A stretch of 6,330 nucleotides of DNA, from assembly GCA_045658525.1 (NCBI GenBank), contig JAZOVD010000004.1:1-6330 (forward strand), in the 5' to 3' direction. This document shows positions 1-5,402 of the stretch, piece after piece (position 1 is the first letter of the stretch; every line of letters begins with the position of its first letter). The notes beneath the pieces are model-generated. The model was given only the letters and a program-made list of their open reading frames with translations, did not search any database and had not been told where the DNA came from. The stretch is from SIG673 sp045658525. Its GTDB lineage: Bacteria > Bacillota > Clostridia > Oscillospirales > CAG-272. The position numbers and the translations under genes are program-made.

Positions 1-118
1 ATGCTTTGGATTGATTTCATACACGCCTTCGGCGTGATTAGGAACGCAAGGGTTCAAATCCATCGGTTAAAAAGCCCAAATATCTTTTTTATTCAAGCCG
101 CAGGCTTGGTATGTAATC
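1..118. repeat. 118-base direct repeat, copy A
   Basis: This block is repeated at 218-335 with four substitutions (positions 9, 41, 76 and 77 here) and no indels, about 97% identity. It holds the hairpins at 22-36 and 94-108, which flank an unstructured AT-rich middle containing GGTTCAAATCC and a run of T at 85-90. The four differences fall outside these two hairpins. The window begins at the first base of the match, so the true left end of the repeat cannot be seen. Confidence 0.9.
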
Positions 119-217
119 ACGCGTTAGCGTGTATGTAATCACTGTGGGTGTATGGCATCACCGAAGGTGCATTTTTTGCGGCTTGATTCCATACCGTCTT
201 GCGACGGATTCCATTCA

Positions 218-335
218 ATGCTTTGAATTGATTTCATACACGCCTTCGGCGTGATTAAGAACGCAAGGGTTCAAATCCATCGGTTAAAAAGCAAAAATAT
301 CTTTTTTATTCAAGCCGCAGGCTTGGTATGTAATC
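218..335. repeat. 118-base direct repeat, copy B
   Basis: Second copy of the block at 1-118, in the same orientation with a period of 217 bases. The match stops inside the linker at 335. After it copy A runs into a CACGC/GCGTG hairpin, whereas copy B runs into a CGCC/GGCG hairpin and then unique promoter sequence. The break at a linker suggests that hairpin modules are exchanged at linkers, but this is inference from two copies. Confidence 0.9.
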
Positions 336-368
336 GCCATAGGCGCATATTCCGGCGTTTTGATGACA

Positions 369-383
369 TATTTCATTGAAATA
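369..383. promoter_or_regulatory. Possible operator: 15-base palindrome just upstream of the -35 box
   Basis: TATTTCA and TGAAATA form a perfect 7-base inverted repeat around a single T. It ends one base before the -35 hexamer of the GH28 promoter. This position suits a regulator that contacts RNA polymerase or blocks it. The site is AT-rich and short, so chance is possible. It resembles no operator that I can assign to a regulator family. Confidence 0.3.
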
Positions 384-384
384 A

Positions 385-413
385 TTGACATTATCATTTT
401 TATATGCTAAAAT
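385..413 (+). promoter_or_regulatory. Sigma-A type promoter of the GH28 gene
   Basis: A perfect TTGACA -35 box (385-390) is followed by exactly 17 bases and TAAAAT (408-413), a 5/6 match to the -10 consensus. It is preceded by TGC (405-407), which fits the TGn extended -10. Transcription would start near 420, about 20 bases before the coding start and just upstream of the GGAG ribosome binding site. The upstream frame that opens with the TTG at 385 is therefore promoter DNA, not coding. Confidence 0.85.
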
Positions 414-441
414 AAAATCAAATAAGTCATTGGAGACAGTT

Positions 442-1830
442 ATGAAAGAACAAATATTTAACGTTTTGGATTTCGGAGCTAAAGCTGATGGAATTACTAT
501 TGACAGTAAGGCTGTTCAAACGGCAGTTGACGCTTGCTCGGCGGCTGGCGGCGGAAAGGTGTATTTTCCTGTTGGGGAATACGTTTTAGCAACGGTGTTT
601 CTCAAAGATAACGTACATATCGTCTTTGAAAGCGGTGCGGTGATTCTCGGCGCGCTTGATTTCTACGATTACGCGCAGCAGGAAAAGATAGATTATCCCA
701 TCTATCAGGACGCGTCTCATACATATTTTGACCTTTCTATGTTTGTCGGAAGAAACGTTGACAACATTTCGATAACCGGTAAGGCAAGGATAGATATGCG
801 TTCCGTCTGGGACGAGGACGGTGTTCGCGGCAGAGCGATAAATTTCAGAGGCCCCAAGTTTATCGCCCTTAAAGAGTGCAAAAATATTGTTATATCCGAT
901 CTCGACGTAAACAACGTTACAGACCTCGCTATATATTTTGCGGGCTGTGAAAACGTTGATATTCACGGCATAAAGATGTACGTTTATATCGACGGCATAT
1001 CTCCCGACAACAGTAAAAACGTAAGGATATACGACTGTGACATAGAGGCGGGTGACGACGCTATCGTTTTCAAATCCTCTTATACTCTCAACCGTATCGA
1101 TTTTTGCCGTGATATAAAGGTCTGGAACTGCCGTTTGAAAAGCCGTTGCAACGCAATCAAGTTCGGTACTGAAACGAACGGCGGCTTCTATGATATTTCT
1201 ATGGAAAACATAGATATTCGTGAGACGAGGATCACAGGAATAGCCATAGAAAGCGTTGACGGCGCGATAGCCGACGGTATAACCATCAAAAACGTAACTA
1301 TGACTAACGTAAACGCTCCGCTCTTTGTACACGTGGGTAGGCGAATGAGAGGACCCGAGGGCAGAGAAGTGGGTAAGATAAAGAACGTTCTTTTGGAGAA
1401 CATCACAGCCAAAGGTCCTTACGAGCCGTATGAGGTGGTTGCGTGGAACTATTTCAGCTACAAGGCAGGAGATTTTTATCAATATCCTTGGCGGTTCGGT
1501 GTGGCGGAGAGCTTTGATGACAGAAAAGAAAGTAATACGAAGGATAGCGATTGGCAAATGACCTCCAATATCTGCGGTCTTAAAGAAAGTCCGCTTGAAA
1601 ACATCACGCTTAAAAACGTTCACCTGACACTTGACGGCGGTGTTCAGGAGTATAAGCGTGAAGTTCCGGAGGAAGCGCAGGATTATCCCGAGGTCTATGT
1701 TTACGGAAAAATATTGCCCGCAAAGGGGATATATTTCAGACATATAAAGGGTCTTACGCTTGATGACGTTACGGTCGATACCTACCGCGCCGACGCAAGA
1801 GAAGATTTTGTTTTAGATGACGTTGAGTAA
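442..1830 (+). CDS. GH28-family (polygalacturonase-like) right-handed beta-helix protein, intracellular
   Basis: The product is a 462-residue pectinase-superfamily protein, probably hydrolysing a galacturonic-acid-containing or rhamnogalacturonan oligosaccharide; the exact substrate cannot be read from sequence. The N-terminus has the family's DFGAKADG (10-17) and GGGKVYFPVGEYV (36-48) elements, followed by repeated beta-helix rungs with N-I/V-x-I patterns to the C-terminus. The active-site region is DGISPDNSKNV (184-194), GDDAIVFKSS (204-213) and CNAIKFGTETNGG (236-248). The acidic residues D184, D205 and D206 match the GH28 catalytic aspartates, but the usual His is Asn237 and the usual R-I-K appears as A-I-E (268-270). 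No signal peptide is visible, so it should act on imported oligosaccharides in the cytoplasm. The start at 442 is chosen because GGAG (432-435) lies 6 bases upstream and the promoter occupies the longer frame. The gene is monocistronic. Family assignment is secure; specificity is not. Confidence 0.88.
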   Translation: MKEQIFNVLDFGAKADGITIDSKAVQTAVDACSAAGGGKVYFPVGEYVLATVFLKDNVHIVFESGAVILGALDFYDYAQQEKIDYPIYQDASHTYFDLSMFVGRNVDNISITGKARIDMRSVWDEDGVRGRAINFRGPKFIALKECKNIVISDLDVNNVTDLAIYFAGCENVDIHGIKMYVYIDGISPDNSKNVRIYDCDIEAGDDAIVFKSSYTLNRIDFCRDIKVWNCRLKSRCNAIKFGTETNGGFYDISMENIDIRETRITGIAIESVDGAIADGITIKNVTMTNVNAPLFVHVGRRMRGPEGREVGKIKNVLLENITAKGPYEPYEVVAWNYFSYKAGDFYQYPWRFGVAESFDDRKESNTKDSDWQMTSNICGLKESPLENITLKNVHLTLDGGVQEYKREVPEEAQDYPEVYVYGKILPAKGIYFRHIKGLTLDDVTVDTYRADAREDFVLDDVE

Positions 1831-1836
1831 CGGAAT

Positions 1837-1866
1837 AAAAAACGCACCCGTGAGGGTGCGTTTTTT
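1837..1866. terminator. Bidirectional intrinsic terminator between convergent genes
   Basis: A 7-base GC-rich stem CGCACCC/GGGTGCG (1843-1849 and 1854-1860, loop GTGA) is extended by six A-T pairs and has a T run on either strand (1861-1867 on plus; 1837-1842 read on minus). It begins 6 bases after the GH28 stop and 9 bases beyond the stop of the minus-strand symporter gene, so it can terminate both. Confidence 0.93.
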
Positions 1867-1875
1867 TACGTAGTC

Positions 1876-3558
1876 TTAGTTTTCTTTTTCCGAGCCGATA
1901 GGGTTAACTATACTGTAACCGACGTTAACGAGGTGGTCGGCTACACGTTCAAGTCCTGATATAGCAGAGGAGTAATACGGGCTTACTTCCATACTGCAAT
2001 TTCCCTCAGCGAGGCGTGAGAAGTGGCTTGCGGTAAGCTCTTTCTTCATTCCGTCAGCCTCGTTTTCCAAAACGATAAGCTCGGGAAGACGTTCCTTATT
2101 GAGATTTTCAAACGCGTCCTTGGAAATGACGAGCATCTGCATAATAATATCGCGCATTTTCTTAATATCGCTACGCGCCTTTTCGGAGAACTCTAACTTC
2201 TTGCCAAGCATCTCCTCGCCTATTTCGTAGAAATTCTCTGCGTGGTCGCCTATACGTTCAACGTCGTTAAGCACGTGGAAATATGAGCCTATTACGACCT
2301 CGTCGCTTTGAGAGGCGTTTGCCGAAAGCTTGATCAAGAACTTTGTCAGCGCGCCGTTGGTGAAGTCTATAATGGCTTCGTTGCTTCTGACCTCGTCACC
2401 GCCGTCAAGCGTGCCGTTTTCCATTGCCTCAAAGGAAAGATTCATGTTTCTTTCTACAAGGCTAAGCATATATTCCATTTCCTTTTTGACCTGCATAAGA
2501 GCAATGGAAGGTGTTGTAAGAAGTCTTTCGTCAACGTATTTGAGGGAATGTACTTCCTCGTCAGTTTTCTTGTCCTTAATAACGAGGCAGGAATACTTAA
2601 CGAGATGCTTCGTAAACGGAAGGAGTATAGCAGTCGTAGTAACGTTAAATATAACGTGGAAAACGGATACACGCATTTGAAGCGACATAGGGTCATTTCC
2701 CGGGAATATGGAAACGAGGAGATTTACGGCAGGCTCCTTGAATATCCAGATGAGAGCCGCGAACATCACGCTTCCGATAACGTTAAACGTAAAGTGTATC
2801 AATGCAACGCGCTTTGAATTTGCGTTCGCGCCGACGGAGGCAAGGAGAGCTGTGACGCAAGTACCGATATTTGCACCCAAGATGATGAACAGAGCAAGAT
2901 CAAGTGGGAGAACGCCTGTACCGACCATCGTAATAACGACACCCGTAGATGCAGAAGAGCTTTGAATAAGTGCGGTAAAGATTACACCGACCAAAATCAA
3001 AAGCAACGGAAAATCAATCGTTTTAAAGATATTGGTAAAAAGTCTCTCGACAAGCGGATTTCCAAACGCAGCCTCGCTGCTCATTACGTTAAGTCCGACG
3101 AATATCAGTCCAAGACCTGAGCAAAGAAGTCCTGCGAGCTTTGCCTTTTCGTTTTTCAAGAAGCCCATCATAACTCCCGCAAAAGCAAGAAGATACATAA
3201 GCATATTGAAATAGTCGTTTTTCAGCGCAACGAGCACTCCCGTGATAGTCGTACCGATGTTCGCGCCCATAATTATAGGCGTTGCCTGCATAAGCGTCAT
3301 AACGCCTGCGTTTACCAAGCCTATGACCATAACCGAGGTAGCGGACGAGCTTTGTATGATAGCCGTAACGCCTGCGCCTATACCAACGCCCGAAAAACGG
3401 TTGTTGCTGATTTTTTCAAGCAGCTTTTTCATTCCGCTGCCCGCGCTTTTTTCAAGAGCATCACCCATAAAGTTCATTCCGACGATGAATACTCCAACGC
3501 CTGCGAGCAACCATATAAGGCTTTGTACGAGTTGTAAGATTTCACTTCCTGATAACAT
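1876..3558 (-). CDS. Na+/phosphate symporter with C-terminal PhoU domain (NptA/YjbB-type)
   Basis: A 560-residue inner-membrane protein of the Na/Pi cotransporter family, which couples sodium to inorganic phosphate movement. Two inverted-repeat transport units are visible, each with the signature serine motif (QSSSATS at 69-75, QSSSASTG at 199-206) followed by GANIGT (98-103 and 228-233). Hydrophobic segments run from about residue 12 to 317. The soluble part from about 345 to 550 is a PhoU-like helical domain with the two paired metal-site motifs ERIGDHAENF (434-443) and ERVADHLVNV (537-546). Such PhoU fusions are normal for the family, and the length fits. Relatives have been linked to phosphate uptake or to export that limits excess phosphate; direction cannot be judged here. 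The start is supported by AAGGAG (3567-3572) 8 bases upstream. There is no adjacent pst or pho gene, and it is a single-gene transcription unit. Confidence 0.93.
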   Translation of the reverse strand: MLSGSEILQLVQSLIWLLAGVGVFIVGMNFMGDALEKSAGSGMKKLLEKISNNRFSGVGIGAGVTAIIQSSSATSVMVIGLVNAGVMTLMQATPIIMGANIGTTITGVLVALKNDYFNMLMYLLAFAGVMMGFLKNEKAKLAGLLCSGLGLIFVGLNVMSSEAAFGNPLVERLFTNIFKTIDFPLLLILVGVIFTALIQSSSASTGVVITMVGTGVLPLDLALFIILGANIGTCVTALLASVGANANSKRVALIHFTFNVIGSVMFAALIWIFKEPAVNLLVSIFPGNDPMSLQMRVSVFHVIFNVTTTAILLPFTKHLVKYSCLVIKDKKTDEEVHSLKYVDERLLTTPSIALMQVKKEMEYMLSLVERNMNLSFEAMENGTLDGGDEVRSNEAIIDFTNGALTKFLIKLSANASQSDEVVIGSYFHVLNDVERIGDHAENFYEIGEEMLGKKLEFSEKARSDIKKMRDIIMQMLVISKDAFENLNKERLPELIVLENEADGMKKELTASHFSRLAEGNCSMEVSPYYSSAISGLERVADHLVNVGYSIVNPIGSEKEN

Positions 3559-3610
3559 AAAATATACTCCTTTTCAAACTGTATAGGTTTTTTGAAATCC
3601 AAATTCACCC

Positions 3611-3646
3611 ATTATACACTATATCATACTTTTCAGGATTTTTCAA
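3611..3646 (-). promoter_or_regulatory. Promoter of the Na/Pi symporter gene
   Basis: Read on the minus strand, TTGAAA (3641-3646) is separated by 17 bases from TATAGT (3618-3623), which is preceded by TGA as in an extended -10. A perfect TATAAT (3611-3616) lies just downstream and could serve as an alternative -10, but no good -35 sits at the right distance from it. An A/T-rich stretch upstream of the -35 could act as an UP element. The resulting leader is about 50-55 bases with no structure that I recognise. No convincing Pho box was seen. Confidence 0.7.
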
Positions 3647-3670
3647 GAGCTTTTTTAAAATTTTGGGATA

Positions 3671-3699
3671 AAAAATCCGCGCATCATTACGATGCGCGG
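3671..3699 (-). terminator. Intrinsic terminator of the gltX-glnS operon
   Basis: A perfect 9-base stem CCGCGCATC/GATGCGCGG (3677-3685 and 3691-3699, 5-base loop) starts 14 bases after the glnS stop and is followed on the minus strand by ATTTTTTA. It separates the synthetase operon from the symporter promoter downstream. A weaker T-rich tract on the other side means some plus-strand termination is possible. Confidence 0.92.
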
Positions 3700-3713
3700 T
3701 GCATTTTTATTTA

Positions 3714-5369
3714 TCAGACCTTCTTGCCGGAGCTGTCCTTTAAGGTAACTATTCTGTTGAAGGTGTTTTCGTACTTGGTGTCCTTGCAGAAGTAACCTGT
3801 GCGGACGAACTGGAACTTGTCGCCCGCCTTTGCCTCATCAAGGCAGGTCTCTATAAGACAGTTTTCAAGCGTTGTTACAGAGGTGGGGTTAAGATAGTCG
3901 TCGTAGGTCTTGTCCTCGGGAATATCGCCCGTGTTTTCGATGGTGAAGAGCTTATCGTAAAGCTTTACTGTACATCTCTTGGCGTTCTTTTCGGAGAGCC
4001 AATGGATAGTACCCTTTATCTTTCTGCCGTCAACGGGGTTGCCGTTTCCGCTTTCGAGGTCTGCGGTGCAGCGAAGCTCGACTACCTTGCCGTTTTCGTC
4101 CTTGACTATCTCGTTGCACTTGATTATATACGCGCCCATGAGACGGACCTCACCGTCGGGTCTGAGACGGAAGAACTTCGGTACGGGTTCTTCCATAAAG
4201 TCCTCGCGGTCAACGAAAAGCTCGCGTGTAAAGGCGACCTTTCTCGTTCCCGCATCGGGGTTCTGAGGATTGTTGGTCACGTCAAAGTATTCGACCTTGT
4301 CCTCGGGGTAGTTGGTGATAACTACTTTAAGCGGATCGAGAACAGCTATACGTCTGTCGGCTACCGTGTTGAGCTCGTCTCTTATGCAGGATTCAAGCTG
4401 TTCTATCGCAACAAGGCTGTTGCCCTTAGCAACGCCCGTGCGGCGTATAAACTCAAATATGGAAGCGGGAGTATAACCTCTTCTGCGAAGTCCGCAAAGA
4501 GTGGGCATACGGGGGTCGTCCCAACCGTCAACAAGTCCGGTTTCAACGAGCTTGCGGAGATAACGCTTGCTCATTACGGTGTAGGTCACGTTAAGACGCG
4601 CGAACTCTCTCTGCTGAGGCTTGGACTCAAAGCCGATGTTGTTTACGACCCAGTCGTAAAGCGGACGGTGGTTCTCAAATTCAAGAGAGCAGAGCGAGAA
4701 GGTTATGCCTTCAAGAGCGTCCTGAATGGGGTGCGCGTAGTCGTAAAGAGGATAGATGCACCACTTGTCGCCCTGACGGTGATGGTGAGCGCGGACTATT
4801 CTGTATATAGCGGGGTCACGCATATTGATGTTAGGCGAAGCCATATCTATCTTCGCGCGGAGCGTCTTTGAGCCGTCGGGGAACTCGCCGTTCTTCATTC
4901 TCTCAAAGAGGTCGAGGTTCTCCTCGATGCTTCTGTTTCTGTACGGGCTTTCCTTACCCGGCTCGGTAAGAGTTCCACGGTACTCGCGAAGCTCGTCGGC
5001 GGAAAGGTCACAGACGTAAGCTTTGCCGTCCTTTATGAGCTTTATAGCGAACTCGTAGCACTTGTCAAAGTAGTCCGATCCGTAGAAAACTCCGCCGCTC
5101 GGCGTAGCGCCCAGCCACAGAAGATCCTCGTAGATGGAATCAACGTACTCGGTGTCCTCTTTGGTGGGGTTGGTGTCGTCGTAACGGAGATTGAACGGGC
5201 CGCCGTACTTCTTAGCCGTAGTGTAGTTTATCCATATAGCCTTTGCTGATCCTATGTGCAGATAACCGTTAGGCTCGGGGGGAAAACGCGTGTGAACCTT
5301 CTTTTCTGGATGTTCCGCAAGGTCTGCGTCTATTATCTCGTGTATAAAATTGGAGCTGATCTCTTCCAT
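3714..5369 (-). CDS. glnS: Glutaminyl-tRNA synthetase
   Basis: The 551-residue cytoplasmic enzyme attaches glutamine to tRNA-Gln using ATP; the length matches the usual 550-odd residues of bacterial GlnRS. The class I catalytic core starts with PPEPNGYLHIGSAKA (30-44), where the ATP-binding HIGH motif reads HIGS (38-41), then LRYDDTNP (61-68), YPLYDYAHPIQDALEGIT (206-223), the GlnRS-type REFARLNVTYTVMSKR (254-269) containing the KMSKS equivalent, and GWDDPRMPT (282-290). The C-terminal half (about 340-551) is the two-barrel anticodon-binding domain typical of GlnRS. RYDDTNP and YTVMSKR separate it from bacterial GluRS. The start at 5369 is backed by AGGATAGGA (5378-5386) 8 bases upstream. It lies 33 bases after the gltX-like gene with no terminator or promoter seen between, so the two are probably cotranscribed. 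Confidence 0.96.
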   Translation of the reverse strand: MEEISSNFIHEIIDADLAEHPEKKVHTRFPPEPNGYLHIGSAKAIWINYTTAKKYGGPFNLRYDDTNPTKEDTEYVDSIYEDLLWLGATPSGGVFYGSDYFDKCYEFAIKLIKDGKAYVCDLSADELREYRGTLTEPGKESPYRNRSIEENLDLFERMKNGEFPDGSKTLRAKIDMASPNINMRDPAIYRIVRAHHHRQGDKWCIYPLYDYAHPIQDALEGITFSLCSLEFENHRPLYDWVVNNIGFESKPQQREFARLNVTYTVMSKRYLRKLVETGLVDGWDDPRMPTLCGLRRRGYTPASIFEFIRRTGVAKGNSLVAIEQLESCIRDELNTVADRRIAVLDPLKVVITNYPEDKVEYFDVTNNPQNPDAGTRKVAFTRELFVDREDFMEEPVPKFFRLRPDGEVRLMGAYIIKCNEIVKDENGKVVELRCTADLESGNGNPVDGRKIKGTIHWLSEKNAKRCTVKLYDKLFTIENTGDIPEDKTYDDYLNPTSVTTLENCLIETCLDEAKAGDKFQFVRTGYFCKDTKYENTFNRIVTLKDSSGKKV

Positions 5370-5377
5370 TTTTTTGT

Positions 5378-5386
5378 TCCTATCCT
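5378..5386 (-). promoter_or_regulatory. Ribosome binding site of glnS in the short gltX-glnS gap
   Basis: AGGATAGGA on the minus strand lies 8 bases before the glnS ATG. The 33-base gap between the upstream stop and this start holds no promoter, hairpin or T-box element, which supports translation of glnS from a shared mRNA. Confidence 0.7.
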
Positions 5387-5402
5387 TAATATAGATTTTG
5401 AT

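Larger units (their letters stand above)
1..346. repeat. Intergenic array of short stem-loops joined by a conserved 9-base linker
   Basis: No convincing coding frame crosses this stretch. It contains a series of short perfect hairpins: 22-36 (CACGCC/GGCGTG, loop TTC), 94-108 (CAAGCC/GGCTTG, loop GCA), 118-131 (CACGC/GCGTG, loop GTTA), 159-169 (CACC/GGTG, loop GAA), 194-207 (CCGTC/GACGG, loop TTGC), 213-228 (ATTCAA/TTGAAT, loop TGCT), 239-253, 311-325 and 335-345 (CGCC/GGCG, loop ATA). A degraded one (CAC/GTG ends only) lies at 140-150. Hairpins are joined by GATTNCATA (13-21, 185-193, 230-238; a near copy ending in T at 207-215) or its reverse complement TATGNAATC (110-118, 132-140, 327-335; a variant at 151-159). 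Stems differ in sequence while linkers are conserved. The array may continue left of the window. Its function and family are unknown to me. REP/MITE-like non-autonomous elements are the nearest known class. Confidence 0.8.

Noticed and set aside
50..61. GGGTTCAAATCC (and the same at 267-278) looks like a tRNA T-loop, hinting at a tRNA or tRNA-derived end.
   Set aside because: Only two or three pairs flank the TTCAAAT loop, and no acceptor, anticodon or D arm can be placed around it. Probably chance, though it is a fixed part of the repeat.
85..108. Hairpin 94-108 next to a T run, considered as an intrinsic terminator (also 302-325).
   Set aside because: The T run precedes the hairpin on plus, and on minus the pairing is only 6 bases with an AATAAAAAAG tail, so neither strand gives a stem followed by a U tract. 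It could not be assigned to any gene.
1..346. CRISPR-like array.
   Set aside because: Linkers are only 9 bases, spacing is irregular, the variable parts are self-complementary, and no cas gene is present.
586..1743. A 385-codon open frame antisense to the GH28 gene.
   Set aside because: It mirrors the GH28 codons, shows no recognisable domain, and the opposite frame has strong family motifs, an RBS and a promoter. It is a shadow frame.
3559..3713. Possible small RNA or phosphate-responsive leader between the symporter gene and glnS.
   Set aside because: The sequence is accounted for by the symporter RBS and promoter and the glnS terminator. No further structure or Pho box was found.
4002..4871. 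A 289-codon plus-strand open frame inside glnS.
   Set aside because: It lies wholly opposite a convincing GlnRS gene and its translation resembles no family. This is a by-product of codon bias on the other strand.
5370..5402. Possible T-box or attenuator between gltX and glnS.
   Set aside because: The gap is only 33 bases and contains just the ribosome binding site; there is no room for such a leader.
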